Source of the DNA: Halomonas lysinitropha
GTDB taxonomy: Bacteria > Pseudomonadota > Gammaproteobacteria > Pseudomonadales > Halomonadaceae
Reading direction: 5' to 3'
Assembly: GCF_902500215.1 (NCBI RefSeq)
Contig: NZ_CABVOU010000027.1
Span: forward strand, 179,398-243,397
DNA: 64,000 nucleotides
A program made the translations under genes and the position numbers. Shown here piece by piece: positions 8,901 to 16,510 of the stretch. Position 1 is the first letter of the stretch, and each line of letters starts with the position of its first letter. Under the pieces are notes generated by a model. The model saw only the letters and a list, made by a program, of their open reading frames with translations. It did not search any database and was not told where the DNA came from.

Positions 8901-9587
8901 CCGGCGTTCCGGCGTCAGCGTCCGGCAGGCCGCGAGGAAGCGCTCGTGCACCGCCCCGCGGCTGGAGGCCAGGCCCTCTTCGCCGATGTCGTCTCTAAGC
9001 GCACGCCACAGCTCGGCCTGCCAGCGCTGCGCCTCGTCGAGGGGGCGGGTCTCGCCCCGGGCGGTGAGAATCATGTCGTCCCCCGCTGCCCAGGCGGCCA
9101 GCCAGTCGGCCCGGTAGACCTGGTACTGGTCGAAGAGGTCGGCCAGGCGCTCGGCCAGCTGGTGGCGCTTGCGCAGGTCGTTGTCGTCTTTCAGGAAGCG
9201 TGCCAGGGGCGCGAAGGTGGGGGCGTCGAGCAGGGCGGGCAGCAGGCGCATCAGCCGCCACACCAGGCGCGGCTTGTCGAAGGGCGAGACCGGCGGCACC
9301 GCGTCTTCTCCCAGCACGTTGCGATAGGCTTGCCACAGGAAACGCGCCGGCAGGGTGACGTCGAGTGCCGCGGCGATGCCGGCGCCGCCGTTGGCCTCGT
9401 CCTCGGCCAGCGCCAGCTTCAACCACTGGCTGATGCCGTTGCTCTGTACCAGGAGGGTCTCGTTCTCCAGCGGCCCAAGCGGATGGCGGCGCATCCACTC
9501 CACCGCCAGACCGCGCAGCGACTCCAGGCGGTTGCCGTGGATCACCATAAAGCCGGGCTGCAGGGCGGCGTCGTCGAGGACGGACAT
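5970..9587 (-). CDS. recC: Exodeoxyribonuclease V gamma subunit RecC
   Basis: RecC is the scaffold and Chi-recognition subunit of RecBCD. The 1205-residue product starts MSVLDDAALQPGFMVIHGNRLESL, and the motif LENETLLVQSNGISQWLKLALA near the N-terminus is typical of RecC; the later FRHVCLLGMND and LTLAQLGNFLKAPVQAF segments also fit. I chose the ATG at 9587 because AAGGAA sits just upstream; an upstream in-frame start at 9623 would add an unlikely leader. Its stop overlaps the recB start as ATGA, making recC-recB-recD a translationally coupled operon. No insertions like those in recB and recD were noticed here. Confidence 0.95.
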   Translation of the reverse strand: MSVLDDAALQPGFMVIHGNRLESLRGLAVEWMRRHPLGPLENETLLVQSNGISQWLKLALAEDEANGGAGIAAALDVTLPARFLWQAYRNVLGEDAVPPVSPFDKPRLVWRLMRLLPALLDAPTFAPLARFLKDDNDLRKRHQLAERLADLFDQYQVYRADWLAAWAAGDDMILTARGETRPLDEAQRWQAELWRALRDDIGEEGLASSRGAVHERFLAACRTLTPERRPHGLPRRVIVFGISSLPAQTLEALAAMARVSQVLLCVHNPCRHYWADIIEHKDLLRAERKRQQRRPGIPADLAETELHLHAQPLLAAWGKQGRDYLRLLDEFDEQQAYRGLFEGEALRIDLFDSPLEKGKGEAEPSLLRQLQDDILELRPLAETRETWPAMDPARDRSLRFQVAHSALREVEILHDQLLAAFSEDPTLKPRDILVMVPDVDQYAAAVQAVFGRLDPDDPRHIPFTLSDQASRHRLPLLIALEQLLRLPELRLSVSDLLDLLEVPAIRARFAIPESGLPTLRRWIEGTGIRWGLDARQRQSLDLPEGLTANTWAFGLRRLLLGYAVGDAAEGHWQGIEPYDDIGGLEAALAGPLVALIDTLEAQWQTLAEPCDVATWGERLRGLMEACFLAEADQDLMALTRLEQALDAWQESAEEAGLTEPLPLSVVREHWLAQVDEASLSQRFLAGAVNIATLMPMRAIPFRHVCLLGMNDADYPRVQRPLDIDLMAQDYRPGDRSRREDDRYLFLEALLSARDRLSISWVGRSIIDNSEQPPSVLLGQLRDHLARGWRLAGKADDTDGKALLAALTTEHPLQPFSAEYFREGSSLATYAHEWRELHRPDAEPPPAPAAEPPLPPYRQESPLTLAQLGNFLKAPVQAFYNTRLKVHLETEAMERLDHEPFTLDGLDHWQLQHALIEASRTAVEAGEPHEPAMLATLERLERQGRLAMGGFAEQMRDKLVEPMETLFADYRQVLEAWPHAMDEPLGVSLDLQGELGEGLALEDWLGELRVNEAGERCRVLLTTSSLVHKGKYHWKHWLTPWVAHLAGQLEGPMTTRLLSRAGGGTLAPLPADAARAHLADIAAAWQLGMATPLPLARDTAFAWLEKGGTPDAMARCLAGRASEEDAKAWKALDTAFHGSGYNGDHGERGRDPYLMRQWPALEALVQSSEGGGFAELAERLYAPLLHAVRKPREKKGNSDKGKGGQA

Positions 9588-9741
9588 GGTGCGGTTCCTT
9601 CGCTGGGTGCAGAAGTCTTGCATGTTGCCACAGGGCAGGGCCCGCGGCTTCCCCCGCGGAGGGGGCGACGTGAGCTACGCTGGTAACAGCGGCTGTGATA
9701 TGGACCTGTTTGACCACTGAACTCCCGAAAGGAGGTATCTC

Positions 9742-10194
9742 ATGACACGCTTCATTTCTGTCGCCAGGGGCGCCACTTGCTCCATCGCTGCCGCATTGCT
9801 GCTTGCGGCAGTGCCTGCCCAGGCCAATGAAGGCCATGACCTCACCTTCTCCGGTGATGGTACCTTCATCGGGCCGCATGGCGGCCAGGCCATCGAGGTG
9901 GCGGTCTTCGACGTGACGGCCGGCGAGGTCGTCGCCACCGACACCGGCCAGGTGGCGCCGGAGGAGCCGCCGGCCTTCTCCTTCACCTTCCCCGGCGTGC
10001 TGGAGGAGGGCAAGCTCTACGACGTTCACTACTGGGTCGACTCCAACTTCGGTGGTGGCAGCGAGGGGAGCTGCGACCCGGTAAACTTGGACCACCAGTG
10101 GCGCGTTGCCCTCACGGCCATCACCGAGCCCGTCAGCCTCGAGGTGGCCCACGATCCCGCCGAGCAGGCGCCCGTCTGCACCAGCTTCGAGTAG
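9742..10194 (+). CDS. Small secreted protein of unknown function
   Basis: The 150-residue protein has a clear Sec signal peptide (hydrophobic core AAALLLAAVPAQA, cleavage predicted near residue 28). The acidic mature part of about 120 residues has two cysteines (GSCDPVN and PVCTSFE) that could form a disulfide. A strong Shine-Dalgarno AAAGGAGG lies at 9728-9735, 6 nt from the ATG. I recognise no domain; the alternating hydrophobic pattern suggests an all-beta fold. It stands alone between divergent recC and the flavin-reductase gene and is followed by its own terminator. Location is predicted periplasmic or extracellular. Confidence 0.75.
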   Translation: MTRFISVARGATCSIAAALLLAAVPAQANEGHDLTFSGDGTFIGPHGGQAIEVAVFDVTAGEVVATDTGQVAPEEPPAFSFTFPGVLEEGKLYDVHYWVDSNFGGGSEGSCDPVNLDHQWRVALTAITEPVSLEVAHDPAEQAPVCTSFE

Positions 10195-10207
10195 CAGCGT
10201 CGGCGAC

Positions 10208-10244
10208 GTCGCCCCCTTGGACAACCGAGCCCCAAGGGGGCGAC
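10208..10244 (+). terminator. Stem-loop terminator after the secreted protein gene
   Basis: A perfect 13-bp stem, GTCGCCCCCTTGG (10208-10220) pairing with CCAAGGGGGCGAC (10232-10244), with an 11-nt loop, starts 14 nt after the stop codon. There is no pronounced T-run, so termination may be partial and read into the next gene. Confidence 0.6.
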
Positions 10245-10279
10245 ACTCCCGGGTCCGACCCCTGACGCGAGACCACACC

Positions 10280-10930
10280 ATGAACGACTACCTGCTGGAG
10301 GAGCACGGTCTGAGCCCGGGCAAGATCTACCGCCTGCTGTCGGGCAGCATCTGCCCGCGCCCCATCGCCTGGGTCTCGACCCGGGACGCGGCGGGCAACA
10401 CCAACCTGGCGCCCTTCTCGTTCTTCAACGTGGTGAGCGTCAACCCGCCGGTGCTGGGGTTCTCGCCGCTGCTCGACGGCGACGCCCATCCCAAGGACAC
10501 TATCCGCAACCTCGACGAGGTGGCGGAGTGCGTGGTGCACATCAGCGGCGAGGGGCTGGTCGAGGAGATGAACGCCACCAGCGCGGGGCTCGAGCACGGC
10601 GACGACGAGTTCGTCCATGCCGGCCTGGAGAAGGTCGCCATGCCCGGTGTCACGGTGCCGCGGGTGGCCGGCGCCCCGGTGGCCTTCGGCTGCCGGCTGC
10701 GCGAGATCATCCGCTTCGGCGACCAGCCGCTGGCCGGCAACCTGGTGCTGGCCGAGGTGGTGTCGATCCACGTCGACGACGCCCTCTGGGACGGCCGCCA
10801 CATCAGCGCCGAGGGCCTCAGGCCCATCGGGCGCATGGCCGGCAACGACTACGCCCGCTGCACCGACCTCTTCGAGGTGGAGCGCCCCGCTTCGGGCAGT
10901 GCCATGAGCCGCCAGCAGCGCGGCGGCTGA
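10280..10930 (+). CDS. Flavin reductase-like (FMN-binding split-barrel) protein
   Basis: The 216-residue protein belongs to the flavin reductase-like domain family. It has the N-terminal RLLSGSICPRPIAWVSTRDAAG segment and the NLAPFSFFNVVSVNPP motif that binds FMN in this family, then a GDQPLAGNLVLAEV strand. Members reduce or bind FMN and serve monooxygenases or act alone; the partner here is unknown because no monooxygenase is adjacent. The ATG at 10280 is the first in frame after the upstream hairpin. It ends 9 bp from the convergent HAD gene. Confidence 0.85.
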   Translation: MNDYLLEEHGLSPGKIYRLLSGSICPRPIAWVSTRDAAGNTNLAPFSFFNVVSVNPPVLGFSPLLDGDAHPKDTIRNLDEVAECVVHISGEGLVEEMNATSAGLEHGDDEFVHAGLEKVAMPGVTVPRVAGAPVAFGCRLREIIRFGDQPLAGNLVLAEVVSIHVDDALWDGRHISAEGLRPIGRMAGNDYARCTDLFEVERPASGSAMSRQQRGG

Positions 10931-10939
10931 AGGCCGCTG

Positions 10940-11674
10940 CTAGGGAAGGCCGAGCCGGTCGGCCAGGTCATGGAAGTCGTCGGCCACCAGGTCGACGCAG
11001 GGATCGACGCCGAGGTCGGGTGCGGCATCGGGGCCGTGCTCCAGGGGGCGCGGCACGAAGGCGGTGCGAAAGCCCTCACGGTGGGCTGCCTGGAGGTCGT
11101 CCAGGTGGGCGGCGACCATCAGCACCCGCTCGGGGGGCTGGTCGAGCAGGTGGGCCGCCATGCGGTAGACCTCGGGGTCGCGCTTGTAGTGGCCGGCGAG
11201 CTCCGCCGAGAGCACGCAGTCCCAGGGCAGGCCGGCGTGCTTCGCCATGTTCACCAGCAGGGAGACGTTGCCGTTGGAGAGGGTGGCCAGCACGTAGCGC
11301 TCGCGCAGGCGGGCCAGCCCGGCGACGCTGTCCGGCCAGGGATCCAGGCGGTGCCAGACCCGGTTGAAGCGCTCCCGTTCGGCCTCGTCGAGGGCATCAC
11401 GGATGCCGAACTCGTCCAGCAGGCGGTCCAGCGTCATGCGGTGCAGGTCATCGAGGCGTGTCCAGGGCAGCTCGCCGTGGCGTACCCGGTCCATGGCAGG
11501 CACATAGCCACCGCGCCAGGCGTCGGCGAAGGCTGCCCAGTCCACTGTCAGGCCCAGGCGCTCGCCCAGCACCTCGCCTTCGCGGATGACGCTGCTGCGC
11601 CAGTCCACCACGGTACCGAAGACATCGAAGGTCAGGGCCCTGATGTCGGCCAGGGCGGTGTGCCGTTGCGACAT
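10940..11674 (-). CDS. HAD-family hydrolase, type II haloacid dehalogenase-like
   Basis: The 244-residue HAD hydrolase has the nucleophile motif LTFDVFGTVVDWRSS near the N-terminus (Asp nucleophile), LATLSNGNVSLL as motif II and KRDPEVYRMAAHLLDQ with the motif III Lys. The family includes (S)-2-haloacid dehalogenases and phosphatases. As last gene of the malonate operon, 11 bp after matB, it may remove a side product, but that is inference. GAGGAG precedes the ATG. A dehalogenase activity cannot be claimed from sequence alone. Confidence 0.85.
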   Translation of the reverse strand: MSQRHTALADIRALTFDVFGTVVDWRSSVIREGEVLGERLGLTVDWAAFADAWRGGYVPAMDRVRHGELPWTRLDDLHRMTLDRLLDEFGIRDALDEAERERFNRVWHRLDPWPDSVAGLARLRERYVLATLSNGNVSLLVNMAKHAGLPWDCVLSAELAGHYKRDPEVYRMAAHLLDQPPERVLMVAAHLDDLQAAHREGFRTAFVPRPLEHGPDAAPDLGVDPCVDLVADDFHDLADRLGLP

Positions 11675-11685
11675 GCGGGCGCTCC

Positions 11686-13203
11686 TCAGCGGTAGGTATC
11701 CTGGTACTGCTCGCGCAGCTGGTTCTTCTGCACCTTGCCCATGGTGTTGCGCGGCAGGCTGTCGGCGAAGAAGACGCGCTTGGGCTGCTTGTACTTGGCC
11801 AGCTGGCCCTGCAGGTGGTCGAGAACCTGTGCCTCGTCCAGGTTCGTTCCGGGCTCGGGCACCACCACGGCGGTAACGCCCTCGCCCAGGTCGGTGTGGG
11901 GCAGGCCGATCACCGCGGATTCGTGGACGCCCTCCAGCTCATCGATCACCTGCTCGACCTCCTTGGGATAGACGTTGTAGCCGCCGGAGATCACCAGGTC
12001 CTTGTCGCGGCCGACGATGTGGATGTAGCCGCGCTCATCGACCATCGCCAGGTCGCCGGTGACGAAGAAGCCGTCCTCGAGAAGCTCCTCGCGGGTCTTC
12101 TCGGGCATCCGCCAGTAGCCGACGAAGACGTTGGGCCCGCGGATCTCCAGCATGCCGATCTCGCCCTTCGGCACCGATTCATGGGTCTCGCGGTCGGTGA
12201 TGCGGTACTCCACGCCGGGCAGCGGCATGCCCACGGTGCCGGCTCGGCGTTCACCGTCGTAGGGATTGGAGAGGTTCATGTTGGTCTCGGTCATGCCGTA
12301 GCGCTCGAGGATGGCATGGCCGGTCTTCTGCTCGAACGCCCGGTGGGTCTCGGCGGTCAGCGGCGCCGAGCCGGAGACGAACAGGCGCATGTTGGCGGTG
12401 ATCTCCGGGGTCAGGCGCTCATCGGCCACCAGCCGCGTGTAGAAGGTCGGCACGCCCATCAGCACCGTGCCCCGCGGCATCTCCTCGAAGATCACGTCGG
12501 CGTCGAACTTCGGCAGGAACAGCATGCTGGCGCCGGCCATCAGGGTGACGTTGCAGGCCACGAAGAGGCCATGGGTGTGGAAGATCGGCAGGGCGTGGAT
12601 CAGCCGGTCCTCCTCGCTGAAGCGCCACACCTCGGCCAGGGTGGCGGCGTTGGAGCCGAGGTTGCGGTGGGTGAGCATGGCGCCCTTGGAGCGCCCGGTG
12701 GTGCCCGAGGTGTAGAGAATCGCCGCCAGGTCGTTGTCGTCGCGCTCGATGATGTCGTCGCGGGGCGTGGCCCTCTCGGCCGCCTCCATCAGACTGCCAT
12801 CGGCCGCCGTGCCCAGGGTGGCGACCTGCGGGCAGCCGGTATCGGCGGCGATGCTGCGCGCGTTCTCGGCATCCCCTGGCCGGCAGACGAACAGCGCCGG
12901 CTCGGCATCGGCGAGGAAATAGTGGATCTCCTCCCCGGTGTAGCCGGTGTTGAGCGGCAGGTAGACCCCGCCCACGCGCAGGGTGGCCAGGTAGAGCAGG
13001 ATCGCCTCGGGGCTCTTCTCGACCTGCACCGCCACCCGGTCGCCCGGCGTCACGCCCAGCTCGATCAGGGCGCCGGCCAGCCGCGTGATGATGGCCAGGG
13101 CCTCGTCGTAACGATAGCCGCGGCCCTGGCGGGTGGTGATGAAGTCGGCGTCGCCGCGCTCGCGCATGCGTCGGGCGAAAGTGGCAAAGAGGTTCTGGTT
13201 CAT
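11686..13203 (-). CDS. matB: Malonyl-CoA synthetase (AMP-forming acyl-CoA ligase)
   Basis: The 505-residue ANL-superfamily ligase would activate malonate to malonyl-CoA with ATP. The P-loop-like ILYTSGTTGRSKGAMLTHRN and the hinge region YIHIVGRDKDLVISGGYNVYP are present, as is the C-terminal catalytic Lys region (RNTMGKVQKNQL). The MatB assignment rests on length and on context: it overlaps the malonyl-CoA decarboxylase gene by 4 nt (ATGA) and sits behind a TRAP transporter. Other short dicarboxylates such as methylmalonate are possible substrates. Confidence 0.9.
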   Translation of the reverse strand: MNQNLFATFARRMRERGDADFITTRQGRGYRYDEALAIITRLAGALIELGVTPGDRVAVQVEKSPEAILLYLATLRVGGVYLPLNTGYTGEEIHYFLADAEPALFVCRPGDAENARSIAADTGCPQVATLGTAADGSLMEAAERATPRDDIIERDDNDLAAILYTSGTTGRSKGAMLTHRNLGSNAATLAEVWRFSEEDRLIHALPIFHTHGLFVACNVTLMAGASMLFLPKFDADVIFEEMPRGTVLMGVPTFYTRLVADERLTPEITANMRLFVSGSAPLTAETHRAFEQKTGHAILERYGMTETNMNLSNPYDGERRAGTVGMPLPGVEYRITDRETHESVPKGEIGMLEIRGPNVFVGYWRMPEKTREELLEDGFFVTGDLAMVDERGYIHIVGRDKDLVISGGYNVYPKEVEQVIDELEGVHESAVIGLPHTDLGEGVTAVVVPEPGTNLDEAQVLDHLQGQLAKYKQPKRVFFADSLPRNTMGKVQKNQLREQYQDTYR

Positions 13204-14567
13204 TTGGCGGTTTCTCCCTTGGCCAGCTTCCTGGCCTTGCGGACGAGGTCTTTTACCCCACTCGACCGGGCCACGGTGGCGTTGGCGATGTAGTTTTCGT
13301 GGTTGCGCTCGATGTCATCGAGCACATAGAGATAGTTGACCATCAGGCCGGCGCCCTGCTTGAGGCCCTTGGCCGAGACGTCGCCCAGCCAGTTGATGCG
13401 GTGCAGCTCGGCGCCGTTGCCCAGGTGGAAGCGCGCCACCGGGTTGAGCGGCAGCCCCCGGGCGTTCTTCTCGTCGACCAGGTAGTGAGCGGCGAGCGGC
13501 TTGACCACGGCCTTGAGGCGCTTGGCCCGCTCGGGGTCCTCGTGCCAGCCGGGCGTCTGCATCTCAGCCAGGGTTTCTCGCACCGCTTCGGGCAGGGTTT
13601 CATCCTCACGCTGTTCGGCCAGCCATTGGGCGAAGCCGGGCATCGGCGAGAGGGTGACGAAGTGCTTGAGCTGGGGCAGCTCCTGCTTGAGCTCCTGGAC
13701 GACCTGCTTGATCAGGAAGTTGCCGAAAGAGATACCGCGAAGGCCGGCCTGGCAGTTGCTGATACCGAAGAAGGCGGCAGTATCGGCCTCCTCGGGCTCC
13801 TCCACGCCACTGTCCTTTCCGGCACTCTCCCCGGACAGGATGGGCTGGATCTGGTCGGGTAGCCCCTTGTGCAGGGCCACCTCGACGAAGATCAGCGGGT
13901 CGTTGCCGACCGCCGGGTGGAAGAAGGCGAAGCAGCGCCGGTCCCGGGCATCGAGGCGACGGCGCAGGTCGTTCCAGTCGCGGATCTCGTGCACCGCCTC
14001 GTAGCGGATGATCTTCTCGAGTATCGAGGCCGGGGTGTCCCAGTCGATGCGCTTGAGCATCAGGAAACCGCGGTTGAACCAGGAGCCGAAGAGGTGGGCG
14101 AAGTCGGCATCGATGGCCGAGAGCTCGGGATGCTCGCGCAGCAGGCCTAGCAGGTCCACGCGCATCTGTACCAGCTCGACGGTGCCGCCGGTGGTCAGGT
14201 TGAGACGGCGGATCAGCTCCTGTCGGCGCGGTTCGCAGGCCTCGAACAGCACCTCCAGGCTGTCGTTGTCACGCTGCTCGGCATAGCGCGCGTAGGCCGC
14301 GTCGATCTCTGTCGGCTCGGCGGCGAAGTCGCTGGCCAGCCGCTCGAAGAAGCGCAGGCGCTCTTCCGGTCCCAGGCGCTGATACATGCCCAGGGCACGG
14401 CTGGCCAGGGCAATGCTCGAGGCTTCGCCGTCGCTCGCCAGCAGGCGCTGGCAGGCATCCAGCAGGCGGCGGTGATCCGGCGGCGACCCATCGCCCTGGC
14501 GGCGGCGCAACAGGGCGTCGCGATGAGTGATCGACTGGTACATCTCCTGCAGGAAGGTCATGTTCAT
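13200..14567 (-). CDS. matA: Malonyl-CoA decarboxylase (MLYCD family)
   Basis: The 455-residue enzyme decarboxylates malonyl-CoA to acetyl-CoA and CO2. The N-terminal helical part is followed by the acetyltransferase-like catalytic domain, with LRGISFGNFLIKQVVQELK, HFVTLSPMPGF and the conserved VARFHLGNGAELHRINWLGD segment carrying the catalytic-region His, then KGLKQGAGLMVNYLYVL. Length is typical for bacterial MatA. With matB it completes malonate to acetyl-CoA. It lies 13 bp after the TRAP large permease gene and overlaps matB. The ATG at 14567 is used; a second ATG two codons later is possible. Confidence 0.93.
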   Translation of the reverse strand: MNMTFLQEMYQSITHRDALLRRRQGDGSPPDHRRLLDACQRLLASDGEASSIALASRALGMYQRLGPEERLRFFERLASDFAAEPTEIDAAYARYAEQRDNDSLEVLFEACEPRRQELIRRLNLTTGGTVELVQMRVDLLGLLREHPELSAIDADFAHLFGSWFNRGFLMLKRIDWDTPASILEKIIRYEAVHEIRDWNDLRRRLDARDRRCFAFFHPAVGNDPLIFVEVALHKGLPDQIQPILSGESAGKDSGVEEPEEADTAAFFGISNCQAGLRGISFGNFLIKQVVQELKQELPQLKHFVTLSPMPGFAQWLAEQREDETLPEAVRETLAEMQTPGWHEDPERAKRLKAVVKPLAAHYLVDEKNARGLPLNPVARFHLGNGAELHRINWLGDVSAKGLKQGAGLMVNYLYVLDDIERNHENYIANATVARSSGVKDLVRKARKLAKGETAK

Positions 14568-14580
14568 GATGGCGACTCCT

Positions 14581-15915
14581 TCAGCCCATCAGCAGGTCGG
14601 GCAGCCACAGGGCCAGTCCCGGGAACAGGCAGAGCAGCACGATCCCCAGCACCATGCACAGCGCATAGGGCAGGCTGCCCATCAGCACGTTGCGCAGTGA
14701 GATGTCCGGCGCGATGCTGTTGATGATGAACAGGTTGAGGCCCACCGGCGGCGTGATCAGGCCGATCTCCAGGTTGATGGTCAGGATCACCGCGAACCAG
14801 TAGGGATCGAAGTTGGCCGAGAGGATGATCGGCAGCAGGATCGGTGCGGTCATCACGATGACCGCTACCGGCGGCAGGAAGAAGCCGGCGACCAGCAGGA
14901 AGACGTTGATCACTCCCATCAGCACCCAGCGGTTGACCTCCAGGTCGGCGATGGCGCCGGCCACGGTCTGGGTGATGAACAGCGACGACAGTGCATAGGC
15001 GAACACCTCGGCGGCGGCAATGATCAGCATGATCATCACGCTCTCGCGCAGCGAGTCGCGCATGATCAGCTTGATGGGCTTCACCTGCCACATGCGGTAG
15101 ATGATGATGGCCAGCGCCAGGCACATGAAGGCGCCCACCCCGGCGGCCTCCGAGGGCGTCGCCACGCCGCCGTAGAGGGCAAAGAGGATTCCGAGCACCA
15201 CGGCCAGGAAGGGCAGCACGCGTACCAGCGCCTTGAGGTTGGCATCGACATTCTGGCGGATCGTCTGCTTGACCTGCTCGCTATTGATAGCCATGGGATT
15301 GTCATAGCCGCCGGCCAGCTTGCAGGCGATCAGCGTCCAGACCATGAACAAGCCGGCGAGCATGAAACCCGGCACCACGCCGGCGATGAACAGGCGGCCG
15401 ATCGAGGTCTCGGTGGAGATGCCGTAGATGATCATGGTCACCGAGGGCGGGATCAGGATGCCCAGGGTGCCGCCCGCGGCGATGCAGCCCGCGGCGACGC
15501 CGTCAGGATAGCCACGCTTGCGCATCTCGGGGATGCCCATCTTGCCGATGGCCGCGCAGGTGGCGGGTGACGAGCCGGAGAGGGCGGCGAAGATCGAGCA
15601 GGCGCCGATGTTGGAGATCGCAAGGCCGCCGGGCAGCTTGCCGAGCCAGAGGTCCAGCGAACGATAGAGGTCACGCCCGGTGGGCGAGGAGGCCACCGCG
15701 GCGCCCATCATGATGAACATGGGGATGGCCACGAAACCGAACTCGGCAATGCGGTCGAAGAAGGTCTCGCCGAAATAGGTCAGCTCCACGATGCCGCGGT
15801 CTGCGACCAGGGCGATCAGGGAAATGGCGCCCAGGGCGAAGGCGATCGGCGTGCCGATGGCCATCAACACGATCAGGCCGATGGCGACGAGAATGCCGGC
15901 AGTGACGGGATCCAT
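14581..15915 (-). CDS. TRAP transporter large permease (DctM-type)
   Basis: The 444-residue, highly hydrophobic DctM-family subunit starts MDPVTAGILVAIGLIVLMAIGTP. About 12 transmembrane helices can be followed, with family motifs GLPRLPGGLAISNIGACSIFAALSGSSPAT-like and GGTLGILIPPSV. It is the ion-driven channel of the tripartite transporter. I start it at 15915 rather than at the longer upstream frame, because the hydrophobic family N-terminus begins here and the small-permease stop is 3 nt upstream. In this operon the likely substrate is malonate (compare MatPQM of Sinorhizobium). Confidence 0.92.
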   Translation of the reverse strand: MDPVTAGILVAIGLIVLMAIGTPIAFALGAISLIALVADRGIVELTYFGETFFDRIAEFGFVAIPMFIMMGAAVASSPTGRDLYRSLDLWLGKLPGGLAISNIGACSIFAALSGSSPATCAAIGKMGIPEMRKRGYPDGVAAGCIAAGGTLGILIPPSVTMIIYGISTETSIGRLFIAGVVPGFMLAGLFMVWTLIACKLAGGYDNPMAINSEQVKQTIRQNVDANLKALVRVLPFLAVVLGILFALYGGVATPSEAAGVGAFMCLALAIIIYRMWQVKPIKLIMRDSLRESVMIMLIIAAAEVFAYALSSLFITQTVAGAIADLEVNRWVLMGVINVFLLVAGFFLPPVAVIVMTAPILLPIILSANFDPYWFAVILTINLEIGLITPPVGLNLFIINSIAPDISLRNVLMGSLPYALCMVLGIVLLCLFPGLALWLPDLLMG

Positions 15916-15917
15916 GC

Positions 15918-16436
15918 TTATTCCTCCCCGCGCAGGATTTCGGCGACGTACTGCAGCGTCAGCAGGGTGATGCCGACGGCCATGGGCAACACGGCCGGCC
16001 ACAGCGGCGGGTTCCATACGGAGCCGGTGGTCCATTCGCCATGCCAGGCCTCGGCGACATAGACCCAGGAGGCGTAGGCCAGGGCGGCACAGAAGCCGAG
16101 ACCGACCAGGGAGGCAGCCAGACGCATCAGCTTGCGCGGCAGGCCCGACAGGGCGTCGGGCAGCACGGTAACGGCAACGTGGCCACCGGTCAGCAGGACA
16201 TAGGGGCTGCCCATCAGCATCGCGGCGGTCACGGAAAACACCGTGAATTCGGTCTGCCAACTAGTGCTCTGCTCGAGGATGTAGCGGACGAACACCATCT
16301 GGCATACGACGACCACCCCGGCGACGAACAGCGCCGCGGCGAGGTAGGCGGTGGCGCAAGAGAGCCAGTCCATCAGGCGTATATAGCCGCCGACGAGCCC
16401 GCCGGGCGTCGTGGCGTCAGTGCGGGGGTGTTCCAT
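15918..16436 (-). CDS. TRAP transporter small permease (DctQ-type)
   Basis: The 172-residue inner-membrane protein has four predicted helices and the DctQ-typical segment QMVFVRYILEQSTSWQTEF, with conserved Trp-x-x-Glu after the second helix. It bridges the binding protein and the DctM channel. Shine-Dalgarno GGAGG stands before the ATG at 16436. It lies between the binding protein gene (74-bp gap holding a hairpin) and the large permease (2-bp gap). Confidence 0.9.
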   Translation of the reverse strand: MEHPRTDATTPGGLVGGYIRLMDWLSCATAYLAAALFVAGVVVVCQMVFVRYILEQSTSWQTEFTVFSVTAAMLMGSPYVLLTGGHVAVTVLPDALSGLPRKLMRLAASLVGLGFCAALAYASWVYVAEAWHGEWTTGSVWNPPLWPAVLPMAVGITLLTLQYVAEILRGEE

Positions 16437-16457
16437 GAGGCCCTCCGATGACGGGAT

Positions 16458-16479
16458 GGCCGCCCCCCCAGGGGCGGCC
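16458..16479 (-). terminator. Intercistronic attenuator hairpin between dctP and dctQ
   Basis: A perfect 9-bp stem GGCCGCCCC / GGGGCGGCC (16458-16466, 16471-16479) with a 4-nt loop stands in the only sizeable gap of the operon, just downstream of the binding-protein gene. Such hairpins commonly let the periplasmic binding protein be made in excess over the membrane subunits. No T-run follows, so partial termination or 3'-end stabilisation is inferred. Confidence 0.55.
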
Positions 16480-16510
16480 GGTCAGGTTCGAACGGGTCGA
16501 AGCGTTGGCG

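Noticed and set aside
11815..13293. 492-codon plus-strand frame opposite matB
   Set aside because: Antisense shadow of the acyl-CoA ligase gene; no ribosome site or domain.
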